The position numbers were made by a program, and so were the translations under genes. From assembly GCA_045601045.1 (NCBI GenBank), contig JAZRZA010000071.1, forward strand, positions 1-64,000: 64,000 nucleotides of DNA, given 5' to 3'. The DNA is from UBA1181 sp045601045 (GTDB lineage Bacteria; Bacteroidota; Bacteroidia; Bacteroidales; Paludibacteraceae). Positions 53,401 to 62,284 of the stretch are shown here, piece by piece. Below the pieces are notes generated by a model, which saw only the letters and a program-made list of their open reading frames with translations, did not search any database and had not been told where the DNA came from. The stretch's first letter is position 1; each line of letters starts with the position of its first letter.

Positions 53401-53999
53401 GCTTCAATCTTAGCCGTATTCTCAAGCAAGAAATCGATGTCATCAAGGGCGTTCATCAAGCAATACTTCTTGTAGCCGTTGATTTCGAACTTCTCGCTTT
53501 TTCCAGTGGCCATATTGGTGACTGTTTGGTTAGGCAAATCCACCTTAACTTCCGTCTTAGGGTCCTTAGCGATGCTTTGGAAGAGTTCGAGTTGGAACTC
53601 GCGGCTCACAATCACAGGAAGAACGAAGCAGTTAAGCAAGTTGTTTCTGTGGATGTCCGCGAAACTATTTGAGATCACAACTCTCACGCCATAACCCGCG
53701 ATTGCCCAAGCCGCATGCTCACGGCTGGAACCGGAACCCCAGTTTTGGCCACCCACGATAATCTCGTGGATTCCCTTACTAGGCGCTGCCGAATACTCAG
53801 GCTTGTTCATGACAAAATCAGCGATAGGCTCGTTGTTAGCGTCGTAACGAAGGTCATGCATGAACGCGTCGCCATAAAACTTAGGGTCGCGTGTGGTAAA
53901 CGCAAGATAACGTGCTGGGATGATGTTATCTGTATTGTTATTGTCAATCTCGATAGGAATACAAGTTGACTGAATAATATCGAATTTTTCTTTAGCCAT
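53373..53999 (-). CDS. leuD: 3-isopropylmalate dehydratase, small subunit
   Basis: 208 residues. GSGSSREHAAWAIAGYGVRVVIS is the swivel domain signature, and IHRNNLLNCFVLPV follows. It pairs with LeuC to isomerise 2- to 3-isopropylmalate. It lies five bases after leuC. Confidence 0.96.
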   Translation of the reverse strand: MAKEKFDIIQSTCIPIEIDNNNTDNIIPARYLAFTTRDPKFYGDAFMHDLRYDANNEPIADFVMNKPEYSAAPSKGIHEIIVGGQNWGSGSSREHAAWAIAGYGVRVVISNSFADIHRNNLLNCFVLPVIVSREFQLELFQSIAKDPKTEVKVDLPNQTVTNMATGKSEKFEINGYKKYCLMNALDDIDFLLENTAKIEAWEKKQANA

Positions 54000-54004
54000 G
54001 TCTC

Positions 54005-55396
54005 TTAAATTTTTCTTGGGTCAGTGATTACTCCAGTGATAGCAGATGCCGCAACAACAAGTGGAGAGGCAAGGATGGTGCGCGCGCCTGGTCCTTGACG
54101 TCCTACGAAGTTACGGTTGCTGGTTGAGATGGAAAGTTTTCCGGCAGGCACCTTGTCTGGGTTCATCGCCAAGCAAGATGAGCAAGAAGGAAGACGGAGC
54201 TCAAAGCCAGCCTCCTCCAACACCTTATCGATTCCCTCGTCGATGATTTGTTGGCGTACCAACCATGATCCAGGCACCAACCAAGCCACTACGTTAGCAG
54301 CCTTCTTCTTTCCCTTCACAACGGAAGCGAAAGCGCGGAAGTCTTCGATACGGCCATTGGTACATGCGCCCAAGAATACATAATCGACAGGAGTACCCTC
54401 CAACTTTTGTCCTGGCTTGAATTGCATATAATCAAGCATGCCAAGGAATTGTTCCTTCTCCGTGTCAGACATACCGTCAAGCGTAGGGATGCACTCGTCG
54501 ATCGCGATACCAGCGCCTGGGTTTGTTCCGTATGTGATACGAGGAGCGATGTCCTCCGCCTTGTAAGTCACCTCTTTGTCGAATACGGCGTTGTCGTCGC
54601 TCTTCAGCTTCTTCCAAGCCTCAACAGCCTTGTCCCACTCGGCGCCCTTAGGAGCGTACTCACGTCCCTTCAAGTAGGCGAACGTGATCTCGTCCGGAGC
54701 GATCAAACCAGCGCGGGAACCCATCTCGATAGAGAGGTTGGAGAGTGTCAAACGACCCTCCATAGACATATTGCGGATGGTACTACCAGCATACTCCACC
54801 GCATAACCGGTAGCGCCGGAAGTAGTCATTTGCGCCATGATGTAAAGCGCCACGTCCTTTGCGGTAACACCAGGTTTCAAAGTTCCCTCGATGTTGATTC
54901 GCATGGTCTTAGGCTTTGATTGAAGGATACATTGGGAAGCCATCACTTGCGCCACCTCGCTGGTACCGATACCCATCGCGATAGCACCTACCGCACCGTG
55001 GGTAGAGGTATGGGAGTCGCCGCATACAATGGTCATGCCTGGCAAAGACAACGCCTTCTCAGGTCCAACAACGTGGATAATACCATTATCCTTGGAGCCC
55101 ATTCCGAAGTGCTTGATGCCGAATTGCTCGCAGTTCGCCTTCAACGTCTCCACCTGCTTACGACCTACAGGATCGTTGATCACCTCTTGTTGGTCGGAAG
55201 GCGTATTGTGATCTGGCATAGCCACAATGTGATCAGGACGGAAAGGCTTGATGCCCTTATCTCTAAGTGTATCGAAAGCCTGAGGAGTGGTTACCTCATG
55301 GCAATAAAGACGGTCGATGTATAATTGGGTAGGACCATCTTCCACCTGAGACACCACATGGGCATCCCAAATTTTGTCAAATAATGTATTAGCCAT
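54005..55396 (-). CDS. leuC: 3-isopropylmalate dehydratase, large subunit
   Basis: 463 residues, aconitase family. VCGDSHTSTHGAVGAIAMGIG is the first signature, and the three Cys of the 4Fe-4S cluster lie in FLGACTNGRIEDFR and SCSSCLAMNPDK. It works with LeuD. It is 15 bases after leuA. Confidence 0.97.
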   Translation of the reverse strand: MANTLFDKIWDAHVVSQVEDGPTQLYIDRLYCHEVTTPQAFDTLRDKGIKPFRPDHIVAMPDHNTPSDQQEVINDPVGRKQVETLKANCEQFGIKHFGMGSKDNGIIHVVGPEKALSLPGMTIVCGDSHTSTHGAVGAIAMGIGTSEVAQVMASQCILQSKPKTMRINIEGTLKPGVTAKDVALYIMAQMTTSGATGYAVEYAGSTIRNMSMEGRLTLSNLSIEMGSRAGLIAPDEITFAYLKGREYAPKGAEWDKAVEAWKKLKSDDNAVFDKEVTYKAEDIAPRITYGTNPGAGIAIDECIPTLDGMSDTEKEQFLGMLDYMQFKPGQKLEGTPVDYVFLGACTNGRIEDFRAFASVVKGKKKAANVVAWLVPGSWLVRQQIIDEGIDKVLEEAGFELRLPSCSSCLAMNPDKVPAGKLSISTSNRNFVGRQGPGARTILASPLVVAASAITGVITDPRKI

Positions 55397-55411
55397 TACA
55401 ATATATTTATA

Positions 55412-56914
55412 TTACTTTCTAAACTTATTAATACAATCGATGTACGCCTCGACGGAAGCAGTCACAATATCAGTTCCCGCACCAAATCCGTAGTAAACCG
55501 AGCCATCGAACTCCACTTGCATGTGAACTTTCGCCACATCATCGCTGCCCTTGTTGATCGCTTGGATCGTGAACTCCTTGAGCACCATCTCACGCTTGAT
55601 GATCACCTTCAAAGCCTTAATGGCGGCGTCCACCGGACCATTACCGGTTGCGGCAGCCTCGAACTTCTCGCCGGCGATATCCAAACCGATGCTTGCCACC
55701 GGACGAGTGCCCAATCCACTGGTAACTTGAAGGAAATCGAGCTTGATGCTGTGGGTAGTCGCCCTATCGGCACCTGCCAACACAAGGATATCATCGTCGT
55801 TCACCTCTTTCTTCTTATCAGCCAACTTCAGGAACTCTTGGTAGGTACGGTCGAGCTTCTCGCCCTCCATCTCGACACCTAATACGTGGAGACGGTGCTT
55901 CAAAGCGGCACGTCCACTACGGGCGGTAAGTACGATCGCGTTATCGTCGATACCCACCTCCTTAGGATCCATGATCTCGTAGGTACCCGCATTCTTCAAC
56001 ACGCCATCTTGGTGAATACCGGATGAGTGCGCGAAGGCATTCTTTCCGACAATCGCCTTGTTGGGTTGAACCGGCATGTTCATCAAGCTGGAAACCATGC
56101 GGCTGGTTTGGTAAATCTTGGTGGTGTTGATATTGGTCTCGATACCAAGATCAGGGTGCGTCTTAAAAATCATAGCCACCTCCTCAAGGGAAGTGTTACC
56201 CGCACGTTCACCGATACCGTTGATGGTTACCTCCACCTGACGGGCTCCGTTGATCGCGCCCGCGATGGTGTTGGCAGTCGCCATACCCAAGTCGTTGTGG
56301 CAGTGGGTAGAGAGGATTGCCTTGCCTGCTGACAAGCCATCCACATGCTCCATCAAATATTTGATCTTCTCTCCATACTCGTTAGGGATACGGAAACCAG
56401 TCGTGTCAGGAATATTCACGACAGTAGCGCCCGCCTTCACAACAGCCTCCACCACGCGGGCAAGGTATTCGTTGTCGGTACGGCCAGCGTCCTCAGCGTA
56501 GAACTCCACATCCTCCACGTAACGCTTCGCATACTTTACAGCAGCGACCGCACGCTCGATGATCTCCTCTGGTGTAGAGTTGAACTTGTAACGGATATGA
56601 GACTCAGAGGTACCGATACCCGTATGGATTCTCTTGTGCTTCGCGAATTTCAAAGCGTCAGCCGCAACGTCGATGTCCTTCTCCACCGCACGGGTCAACG
56701 CGCAAATGGTAGGCCATGTAACGGCCTTGGAAATTTCGATCACTGAGTTGAAATCACCAGGGCTGGAAATAGGGAATCCCGCCTCGATCACATCAACACC
56801 TAAAATCTCAAGTTGCTTGGCAACCTGGATCTTCTCCACCGTATTTAACTGACAGCCAGGCACTTGCTCACCGTCACGTAACGTGGTGTCAAAAATAAAT
56901 AATCTATCGCTCAT
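55412..56914 (-). CDS. leuA: 2-isopropylmalate synthase
   Basis: 500 residues. FDTTLRDGEQVPGCQL has the catalytic Arg-Asp, STHCHNDLGMATANTIAG the metal His pair, and INGIGERAGNTSLEEV the third block. A C-terminal regulatory domain (from about 380, VTSGLGTRPVASI) is the site of leucine feedback in the family. It condenses acetyl-CoA with ketoisovalerate, the committed step of leucine synthesis. First gene of leuA-leuC-leuD-leuA2-leuB, preceded by a leader peptide and attenuator. Confidence 0.96.
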   Translation of the reverse strand: MSDRLFIFDTTLRDGEQVPGCQLNTVEKIQVAKQLEILGVDVIEAGFPISSPGDFNSVIEISKAVTWPTICALTRAVEKDIDVAADALKFAKHKRIHTGIGTSESHIRYKFNSTPEEIIERAVAAVKYAKRYVEDVEFYAEDAGRTDNEYLARVVEAVVKAGATVVNIPDTTGFRIPNEYGEKIKYLMEHVDGLSAGKAILSTHCHNDLGMATANTIAGAINGARQVEVTINGIGERAGNTSLEEVAMIFKTHPDLGIETNINTTKIYQTSRMVSSLMNMPVQPNKAIVGKNAFAHSSGIHQDGVLKNAGTYEIMDPKEVGIDDNAIVLTARSGRAALKHRLHVLGVEMEGEKLDRTYQEFLKLADKKKEVNDDDILVLAGADRATTHSIKLDFLQVTSGLGTRPVASIGLDIAGEKFEAAATGNGPVDAAIKALKVIIKREMVLKEFTIQAINKGSDDVAKVHMQVEFDGSVYYGFGAGTDIVTASVEAYIDCINKFRK

Positions 56915-56967
56915 ATCTTTTGTGTTTTATTTTTACTCTTTTTTACAGATTCCGAACCGTGTCATAA

Positions 56968-57041
56968 CAAAAAAGAAAGCCTTTCACACCGGGAAAGTGA
57001 GAAAGGCTTTAAAATATCGATATACACATCCCCACTTTCCC
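56968..57041 (-). promoter_or_regulatory. Leucine operon attenuator: terminator and competing antiterminator
   Basis: On the minus strand AAAGCCTTTC (57010-57001) pairs with GAAAGGCTTT (56985-56976), extended inside by CAC/GTG, and a T-tract follows: a Rho-independent terminator 54 bases before leuA. GGGAAAGTG (57041-57033), which directly follows the leader-peptide stop codon, is perfectly complementary to CACTTTCCC (56999-56991) in the terminator loop. This offers an alternative pairing when the ribosome stalls on the leader. Confidence 0.7.
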
Positions 57042-57092
57042 TTACTTTTGCAAGAGAAGCAACAAAATGTGTATGTTAATGACAAAATTCAT
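57042..57092 (-). CDS. leuL: Leucine operon leader peptide
   Basis: 16 codons: MNFVINIHILLLLLQK, with five consecutive leucines (TTG TTG CTT CTC TTG), plus Ile and Val. It begins 47 bases after the start site expected from the promoter. Its stop lies next to the antiterminator arm. Low charged Leu-tRNA would stall the ribosome on the leucine run and favour read-through into leuA, as in known leu and ilv attenuators. Confidence 0.7.
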   Translation of the reverse strand: MNFVINIHILLLLLQK

Positions 57093-57144
57093 ATAATCTA
57101 ATCTTTCAAATTCGCCCCTTCGTGGAGCCTCTATTAAAACGACA

Positions 57145-57176
57145 CAAATTTAGGGTGTTTTTAGATAATGTCCAAA
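57145..57176 (-). promoter_or_regulatory. Promoter of the leucine operon
   Basis: On the minus strand TTTG (57176-57173), 20 bases, TAAATTTG (57152-57145). The transcript would begin near 57138, giving a 224-base leader holding the leader peptide and attenuator. The gene-free stretch 56915-57228 is fully explained by these elements. Confidence 0.55.
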
Positions 57177-57228
57177 TTTTTTTGTGGTAAAAAACATTGA
57201 TTTTCACCAAAAACGAACGGATAAATTT

Positions 57229-57975
57229 CTATCGCACCGCAGGCTTTCTATCCTGGTCTTCCTTATCATTGAGCGACGAGAACATCTCGGCTTTCACCAA
57301 CCAAGCCACAGCGAAGGCAGTGAGCATCACAAACTCGTTCAGCCAAGTGAGCGGGAACCATGCGGGAACCCAATCAAACACAGGCGTCGCGGTCAAAGCC
57401 TGAATGATGCAGAAAGCCAATATCACACATCCGCAAATACGGTAAATACGGTTTCTCTTACGCTTCATCTCATTGGTGTCCTCGTGGCCTCGCGTAAAAA
57501 GGAAGAGGATGTTCACGGCGAAAGCGACGAACAGCACAGCCGCAGAGGCCGTATGGATGATATTACTGGTGGCAAGAGGCAAGTTGAACAAACCTACCGT
57601 CTCGGGCACACCCGGCGTCTTGCAAGGGAAGGCTACCACACCCAGACAACCTGCCGCCTGGACAATCGACATGACAACATCACGCCAATCATACTTTTCG
57701 GCGATATAACTCAAAAAGAAAACAGCCGCGGAGAAGAGCAGGCCGATCATACACATCTTGGAGGAGGCGTAATAGGTCGCACTAATACTCATATACCATC
57801 CATCAAGGTTGTTTTCCGAACCAAGCATTCCTAACAACACGCAAGCGGGCGCTAACAGACCGCACAAAATACCCAACATCTTACGTTGGAACAGAGAACT
57901 GGATTTGACCTCTCTCTCGGTGCATTCACATCCACACTCACACTCACAAACATTTTCCATCTTGTCCATCTTCAC
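57229..57975 (-). CDS. Multi-pass membrane protein with Cys-rich N-terminus, third gene of the agu unit
   Basis: 248 residues with about seven membrane helices (MLGILCGLLAPACVLLGML, SKMCMIGLLFSAAVFFLSYI, IIHTASAAVLFVAFAVNILFL and others), resembling the DUF998 fold in layout. The N-terminus has CECECGCEC (residues 10-18), a compact run that might bind a metal. It lies 24 bases after aguB on the same strand. It has no clear link to polyamines; its function is unknown. Confidence 0.7.
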   Translation of the reverse strand: MKMDKMENVCECECGCECTEREVKSSSLFQRKMLGILCGLLAPACVLLGMLGSENNLDGWYMSISATYYASSKMCMIGLLFSAAVFFLSYIAEKYDWRDVVMSIVQAAGCLGVVAFPCKTPGVPETVGLFNLPLATSNIIHTASAAVLFVAFAVNILFLFTRGHEDTNEMKRKRNRIYRICGCVILAFCIIQALTATPVFDWVPAWFPLTWLNEFVMLTAFAVAWLVKAEMFSSLNDKEDQDRKPAVR

Positions 57976-57999
57976 ATCAAAAAAAATTAAACATACGTA

Positions 58000-58875
58000 C
58001 TAATCACGAAAACGTTTCGTCAAATCTCCGAAACACTCAATACGGCGATCGCGAAGGAACGGCCAGATTCTACGGACATCCTCACTACGCGTCATAGAGA
58101 CCTCCACCACCCTATTCTCCTCCTTGTCGCTTGGAAACTGAGTCAAGAGTTCGCCTTGCGGTCCCGCTACGAAACTGTTGCCCCAAAACTGTATGCCTCC
58201 GGTAACACCAGAAGGATCCTTCTCCACGCCGGTACGGTTGACCGTGATGACAGGGAGACCATTCGCCACGGCATGGCCACGCTGAACCGTCATCCATGCG
58301 CCCAGTTGACGATCTTTCTCCTCCTGAGGGTCGGTACTCTCCCAACCGATAGCGGTCGGATAGATCAGCATATCCGCCCCGGCAAGCGCCATCATGCGCG
58401 CGCCTTCCGGATACCATTGATCCCAACAAACCATCAAGCCCAACTTGCCCACACTGGTCTGGATGGGCTGGAAGCCCAAATCGCCTGGGGTGAAATAGAA
58501 CTTCTCGTAATAGGCTGGGTCATCCGGGATGTGCATCTTGCGGTACTTGCCCGCGATGGAACCATCCTTTTCGATCACCACAGCGGTATTGTGGTACAAA
58601 CCCGCCGCACGCTTCTCGAAGAGAGAGAGCACCAGCACGATCTTCAAGGATTTCGCCAAAGCGGAAAATTCTTCCGTCGAAGGACCTGGGATCGTCTCCG
58701 CCAAATCAAAGCAGCCGGTATCCTCCGTCTGACAGAAATAGAGCGAGTTGTGCAGTTCCTGCAACACCACCAACTCCGCACCCTTTTGGGCACACTCGGT
58801 TATATTCTTTTTCAGTTTCTCCACATTTGCCCTCACATCAGAGGTGCAACTTTGCTGAACCAAACCTACTTTCAT
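58000..58875 (-). CDS. aguB: N-carbamoylputrescine amidohydrolase (nitrilase family)
   Basis: 291 residues. The nitrilase triad is Glu in VVLQELHNSLYF, Lys in YRKMHIPDD and Cys in GLMVCWDQWYPEGAR. The whole pattern matches plant/bacterial N-carbamoylputrescine amidases. It releases ammonia and CO2 to give putrescine. It is 47 bases after aguA. Confidence 0.93.
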   Translation of the reverse strand: MKVGLVQQSCTSDVRANVEKLKKNITECAQKGAELVVLQELHNSLYFCQTEDTGCFDLAETIPGPSTEEFSALAKSLKIVLVLSLFEKRAAGLYHNTAVVIEKDGSIAGKYRKMHIPDDPAYYEKFYFTPGDLGFQPIQTSVGKLGLMVCWDQWYPEGARMMALAGADMLIYPTAIGWESTDPQEEKDRQLGAWMTVQRGHAVANGLPVITVNRTGVEKDPSGVTGGIQFWGNSFVAGPQGELLTQFPSDKEENRVVEVSMTRSEDVRRIWPFLRDRRIECFGDLTKRFRD

Positions 58876-58922
58876 AACTATATTAACAATTTACGATTTA
58901 CAAATTACTATTTAGGACAAAT

Positions 58923-59957
58923 TCATTCGCCTAACACGCCCTTGGGGAACTGCATCGTCACGCAATGCAGAGAGCCATGTTGATGAATCAACGCGGAGCA
59001 ATCCACACCTACAATCTCTCGGTCAGGGAAGGCGGTCCGCAAGGCGGCGATCGCCTCTTGATCCTTCTCCGAACGGTAGGTCGGCATCAACACCGCTCCA
59101 TTCATAATCAAGAAGTTGGCATAAGTGGCGGGTAGGCGAAAATCATCCTCGTAACGAGGATCCGCCATCGGCAACGCCACCAAGCGGTAAGGATTTCCAT
59201 CCACATCCCTGAACGATTTCAACTCCTCCTCCATCCGTTTCAAAGCCTCGTAGTGTTCGTCTCGCGCATCGTCACATTTCACATAAGCGATGGTCTTCTC
59301 ATCACAGAGGCGAGCCAACGTATCAACATGGCTATCGGTGTCGTCTCCTGCCAAGTAACCATGATTCAACCACAAAACACGCTTCGCGCCAAAGCTCTTT
59401 TTCAAGAAATCCTCCACCTCTTCTTTCGATAGGTGGTCGTTGCGGTTAGGGGAAAGAAGGCACTCGGCGGTGGTCAAAATCGTACCACAGCCATCCGATT
59501 CAATGCTTCCTCCCTCCAATGTATAATACAATAAATTCTTGTATTCCACCCTCTTCTCGAAGGTGTTGGAGTGATACAATTTCCGGGTGATCTGATTGTC
59601 GAAATTGGCGGCGAACTTCATGCCCCAACCATTGAATTGGAAGTCATAAAGGCAAGGTTCCCCATCTTTGAAGACGGTAATCGGGCCATGGTCGCGGGCC
59701 CAAGTGTCGTTGGTCTCCATCACACGGAAGGTGATGTTGTCATTCATCGCGTCGCCCAAAGCGTCACGCACCGCCGCCTCATCCTTGCATACGATCAGCA
59801 GAGGCTCTCTGCGGGATATTTCACGGGCTATATCCGTAAAACAAGCGACCGCCTCGTCCAACATATAGACCCAATCGGTCTCCTCGTGGGGCCAAGTTAT
59901 CATTACGCCACTTTGGGGCGCCCATTCAGCGGGTAGGTATAATGCCATATTCTCCAA
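58923..59957 (-). CDS. aguA: Agmatine deiminase
   Basis: 344 residues. It hydrolyses agmatine to N-carbamoylputrescine. WPHEETDW at the N-terminus, ETNDTWARDHGPI, EGGSIESDGCGTIL and HVDTLARLCDE follow the peptidylarginine-deiminase-like fold. The nucleophilic Cys lies in HQHGSLHCVTMQFPKG near the C-terminus. Met4 is an alternative start. With aguB it forms the agmatine-to-putrescine route. Confidence 0.93.
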   Translation of the reverse strand: MENMALYLPAEWAPQSGVMITWPHEETDWVYMLDEAVACFTDIAREISRREPLLIVCKDEAAVRDALGDAMNDNITFRVMETNDTWARDHGPITVFKDGEPCLYDFQFNGWGMKFAANFDNQITRKLYHSNTFEKRVEYKNLLYYTLEGGSIESDGCGTILTTAECLLSPNRNDHLSKEEVEDFLKKSFGAKRVLWLNHGYLAGDDTDSHVDTLARLCDEKTIAYVKCDDARDEHYEALKRMEEELKSFRDVDGNPYRLVALPMADPRYEDDFRLPATYANFLIMNGAVLMPTYRSEKDQEAIAALRTAFPDREIVGVDCSALIHQHGSLHCVTMQFPKGVLGE

Positions 59958-59976
59958 TAATTTTCATTGTATCCGC

Positions 59977-60007
59977 CAAAGTTAATAACTTCGTTCCGCC
60001 CCACAAA
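59977..60007 (-). promoter_or_regulatory. Promoter of aguA-aguB
   Basis: On the minus strand TTTG (60007-60004), 19 bases, TAACTTTG (59984-59977); the ATG follows 20 bases later. Confidence 0.6.
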
Positions 60008-60061
60008 ATTGTAATCACATTAATTCTTAATTCATATGATTTAATTCTTAATTAAAATTTC

Positions 60062-60069
60062 TATCTTTG
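60062..60069 (+). promoter_or_regulatory. Candidate -7 element of the aldo/keto reductase gene
   Basis: TATCTTTG 52 bases before the ATG; the -33 region is AT-rich without a clear TTTG. Confidence 0.4.
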
Positions 60070-60120
60070 ACGCAATAATTGCAAGTATAAATAAGTACCG
60101 GACAAATCACAAACGGAAAA

Positions 60121-61959
60121 ATGGAAAACAGAGATATCTCAAGAAGAAATTTCCTCAAGAAATTGGGCGGCACCACATTGGCTACCGCAGCCGTATTGAC
60201 AAGTTGCTCCAAAGAGGAGGAAAAGAAGGTGCAGGGCACCAACACACAAGAGATTCCCACTGACAAGATGACCTACAGAAAAGACGCGCACGGCGAAGAT
60301 GTCTCCATCTTGGCCTACGGTTGCATGCGTCTCCCGACGACCATGGGTGTCAGCGGCCGTGAGGACAGCAAGAACGAGATCGACCAAGAGGAGGTGAACC
60401 GATTGGTGGACTACGCCATCGCGCATGGCGTCAACCTCTTCGACACATCCCCTGCCTATTGCCAAGGCCGTTCGGAAAAGGCTGTCGGCATCGCCCTTAG
60501 CAGACACAAAAGAAGCGAATATAAAGTCTCCACCAAACTCTCCAACTTTGGCGTCTATACCAGAGAGGCATCCTTGGAGATGTACCACAACTCTTTCAAG
60601 GAGTTGCAGGTGGATTACATCGACTACTACCTACTCCACTCGGTGGGCGGCGGCGAAGACTCCATGAAGCTGCTCTCCGACCGTTACCTGAACAACGGCA
60701 TGCTCGACTTCCTATTGGAAGAGAGGAAAGCTGGCAGAATCAAAAACTTGGGATTCTCCTACCACGGAGATATCAGGGTCTTCGACTATCTTTTGTCCAG
60801 ACACGATGAAATCAACTGGGACTTCGTATTGATCCAGCACAACTATGTGGACTGGAGCCACGCCAAGAAGATCAACCCAGGCAACACCAATTCAGAGTAC
60901 CTCTACGGCGAGTTGGACAAACGAGGCATTAAAGCCTTCGTAATGGAGCCTCTTTTGGGAGGTAACCTCGCCAAACTCAACAACCACGCCACCGAGTTGC
61001 TCAAAAAGCAAGATCCCGACGCAAGCATCGCCTCTTGGGCCTTCCGCTTTGCGGGAACACTCCCCGGCATCCTCTCCGTCATCAGCGGTATGACCTACAT
61101 GGAGCATCTTCAAGACAACATCAAGACCTACTCCCCTTTGGTTCCAATCAACGAGGAGGAGGAGAAGCTCCTCTACGAGATCGCGGACATCTACGCCAAC
61201 TACCCCGTTGTGCCGTGCAACACTTGCCAATATTGTATGCCTTGCCCTTACGGTCTGGACATTCCGACCATATTCACCCACTACAACAAATGCCTCAACG
61301 AAGGATTAGTAATCGAGGAGAGAGGTAACGAACAATACAAAGAGGCCCGCAAAGCCTTCTTGGTAGGCTACGACCGACAGGTGCCTAAACTACGCCAAGC
61401 GAACCACTGCATCGGTTGCGGCAAATGTCTGGAGGCTTGTCCTCAACGCATCAATATACCGAAGGAGATGCAGCGCATCGACCAATTTGTGGAAATCATC
61501 AAAAAGGATGGCGCCGACTTAGGTTTAGCCGCCCGCCTCGCCATTCTGATGAAGAAACTGGACGAGGGCAACCACTCCTGCGTCATCGGCAAGGGAGACG
61601 AGGTCAGGGCTTACAGCAAACGAGGCGTGATGGATCTTTACGAATTGGCGGAGAGCGGCGACAACTTCACCCAAGGCGCCTTATTGGCGGACAAGATCAT
61701 CGGCAAGGGAGCGGCGGCATTGGCTATCCAATGCGGCGTATCACAAATCCGCACACACATCATCTGCACACCGGCCAAAAAGATGTTGGAGGAGCACGGC
61801 GTGAAGGTCACCTTCGAGCAAGAGGTGGAATTCATCGAGAACAGAGCCAAGACAGATTGGTGTCCGTTGGAGAAACGCGTCAAAGAGTGCAGCACACCAA
61901 ACGAGTGCATGCCTGTCATCCGACAATTCATCCAAGATCTGAAAGCTGGGAAAATCTAA
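60121..61959 (+). CDS. Exported aldo/keto reductase-ferredoxin-DUF1893 fusion protein
   Basis: 612 residues. The N-terminus has a twin-arginine motif SRRNFLKK (residues 7-14) and a lipobox LTSC (Cys29), so it may be Tat-exported and lipid-anchored. An aldo/keto reductase barrel follows (about 45-340), with YGCMRLPTTM, FDTSPAYCQGRSE and STKLSN. Then come two 4Fe-4S type motifs (CNTCQYCMPCP at about 366 and CIGCGKCLEACP at about 430). The last 140 residues (CVIGKGDEVRAYSKRGVMDL, TPAKKMLEEHGVKV) match DUF1893. This suggests electron transfer from a reduced partner through the clusters. The substrate is unknown. Confidence 0.85.
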   Translation: MENRDISRRNFLKKLGGTTLATAAVLTSCSKEEEKKVQGTNTQEIPTDKMTYRKDAHGEDVSILAYGCMRLPTTMGVSGREDSKNEIDQEEVNRLVDYAIAHGVNLFDTSPAYCQGRSEKAVGIALSRHKRSEYKVSTKLSNFGVYTREASLEMYHNSFKELQVDYIDYYLLHSVGGGEDSMKLLSDRYLNNGMLDFLLEERKAGRIKNLGFSYHGDIRVFDYLLSRHDEINWDFVLIQHNYVDWSHAKKINPGNTNSEYLYGELDKRGIKAFVMEPLLGGNLAKLNNHATELLKKQDPDASIASWAFRFAGTLPGILSVISGMTYMEHLQDNIKTYSPLVPINEEEEKLLYEIADIYANYPVVPCNTCQYCMPCPYGLDIPTIFTHYNKCLNEGLVIEERGNEQYKEARKAFLVGYDRQVPKLRQANHCIGCGKCLEACPQRINIPKEMQRIDQFVEIIKKDGADLGLAARLAILMKKLDEGNHSCVIGKGDEVRAYSKRGVMDLYELAESGDNFTQGALLADKIIGKGAAALAIQCGVSQIRTHIICTPAKKMLEEHGVKVTFEQEVEFIENRAKTDWCPLEKRVKECSTPNECMPVIRQFIQDLKAGKI

Positions 61960-61991
61960 CCGATCCCAATTCGAAGCAAATTCCTGAACAT

Positions 61992-62033
61992 AACAAGGGG
62001 AGACTACTTATCACAAGTATGTCTCCCCTTGTT
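61992..62033. terminator. Hairpin after the reductase gene
   Basis: AACAAGGGGAGAC pairs perfectly with GTCTCCCCTTGTT, with inner TACTT/AAGTA. No long T-run follows, so it may be a weak terminator or an mRNA-stabilising hairpin. The gene-free stretch 61960-62284 holds this and the promoter of the S74 gene. Confidence 0.6.
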
Positions 62034-62222
62034 ACATACTATGTAAGTTCGCAATCAGTGTTCATACGCAATACCCTAATTAAAGAAATCGCCCAACATT
62101 CCGACTCACATCAATCTTTTTTTTCAAAAAAAAAATAATTCTAATTGTTTAATATTTAGACACATCTGCCAACTACAACACAAACATCCGCCCATAAATC
62201 ATCAAAATAATGATATAACTCA

Positions 62223-62230
62223 TACATTTG
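62223..62230 (+). promoter_or_regulatory. Candidate -7 element of the S74-protein gene
   Basis: TACATTTG, 55 bases before the ATG; -33 unclear. Confidence 0.35.
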
Positions 62231-62284
62231 GCGCACAATTTGATACTGTACAACATAACTATTAAATATAAATAAATAAAAGTT

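Noticed and set aside
52057..53475. 472-codon open frame on the + strand
   Set aside because: Antisense to the LeuA-like gene; no recognisable protein pattern.
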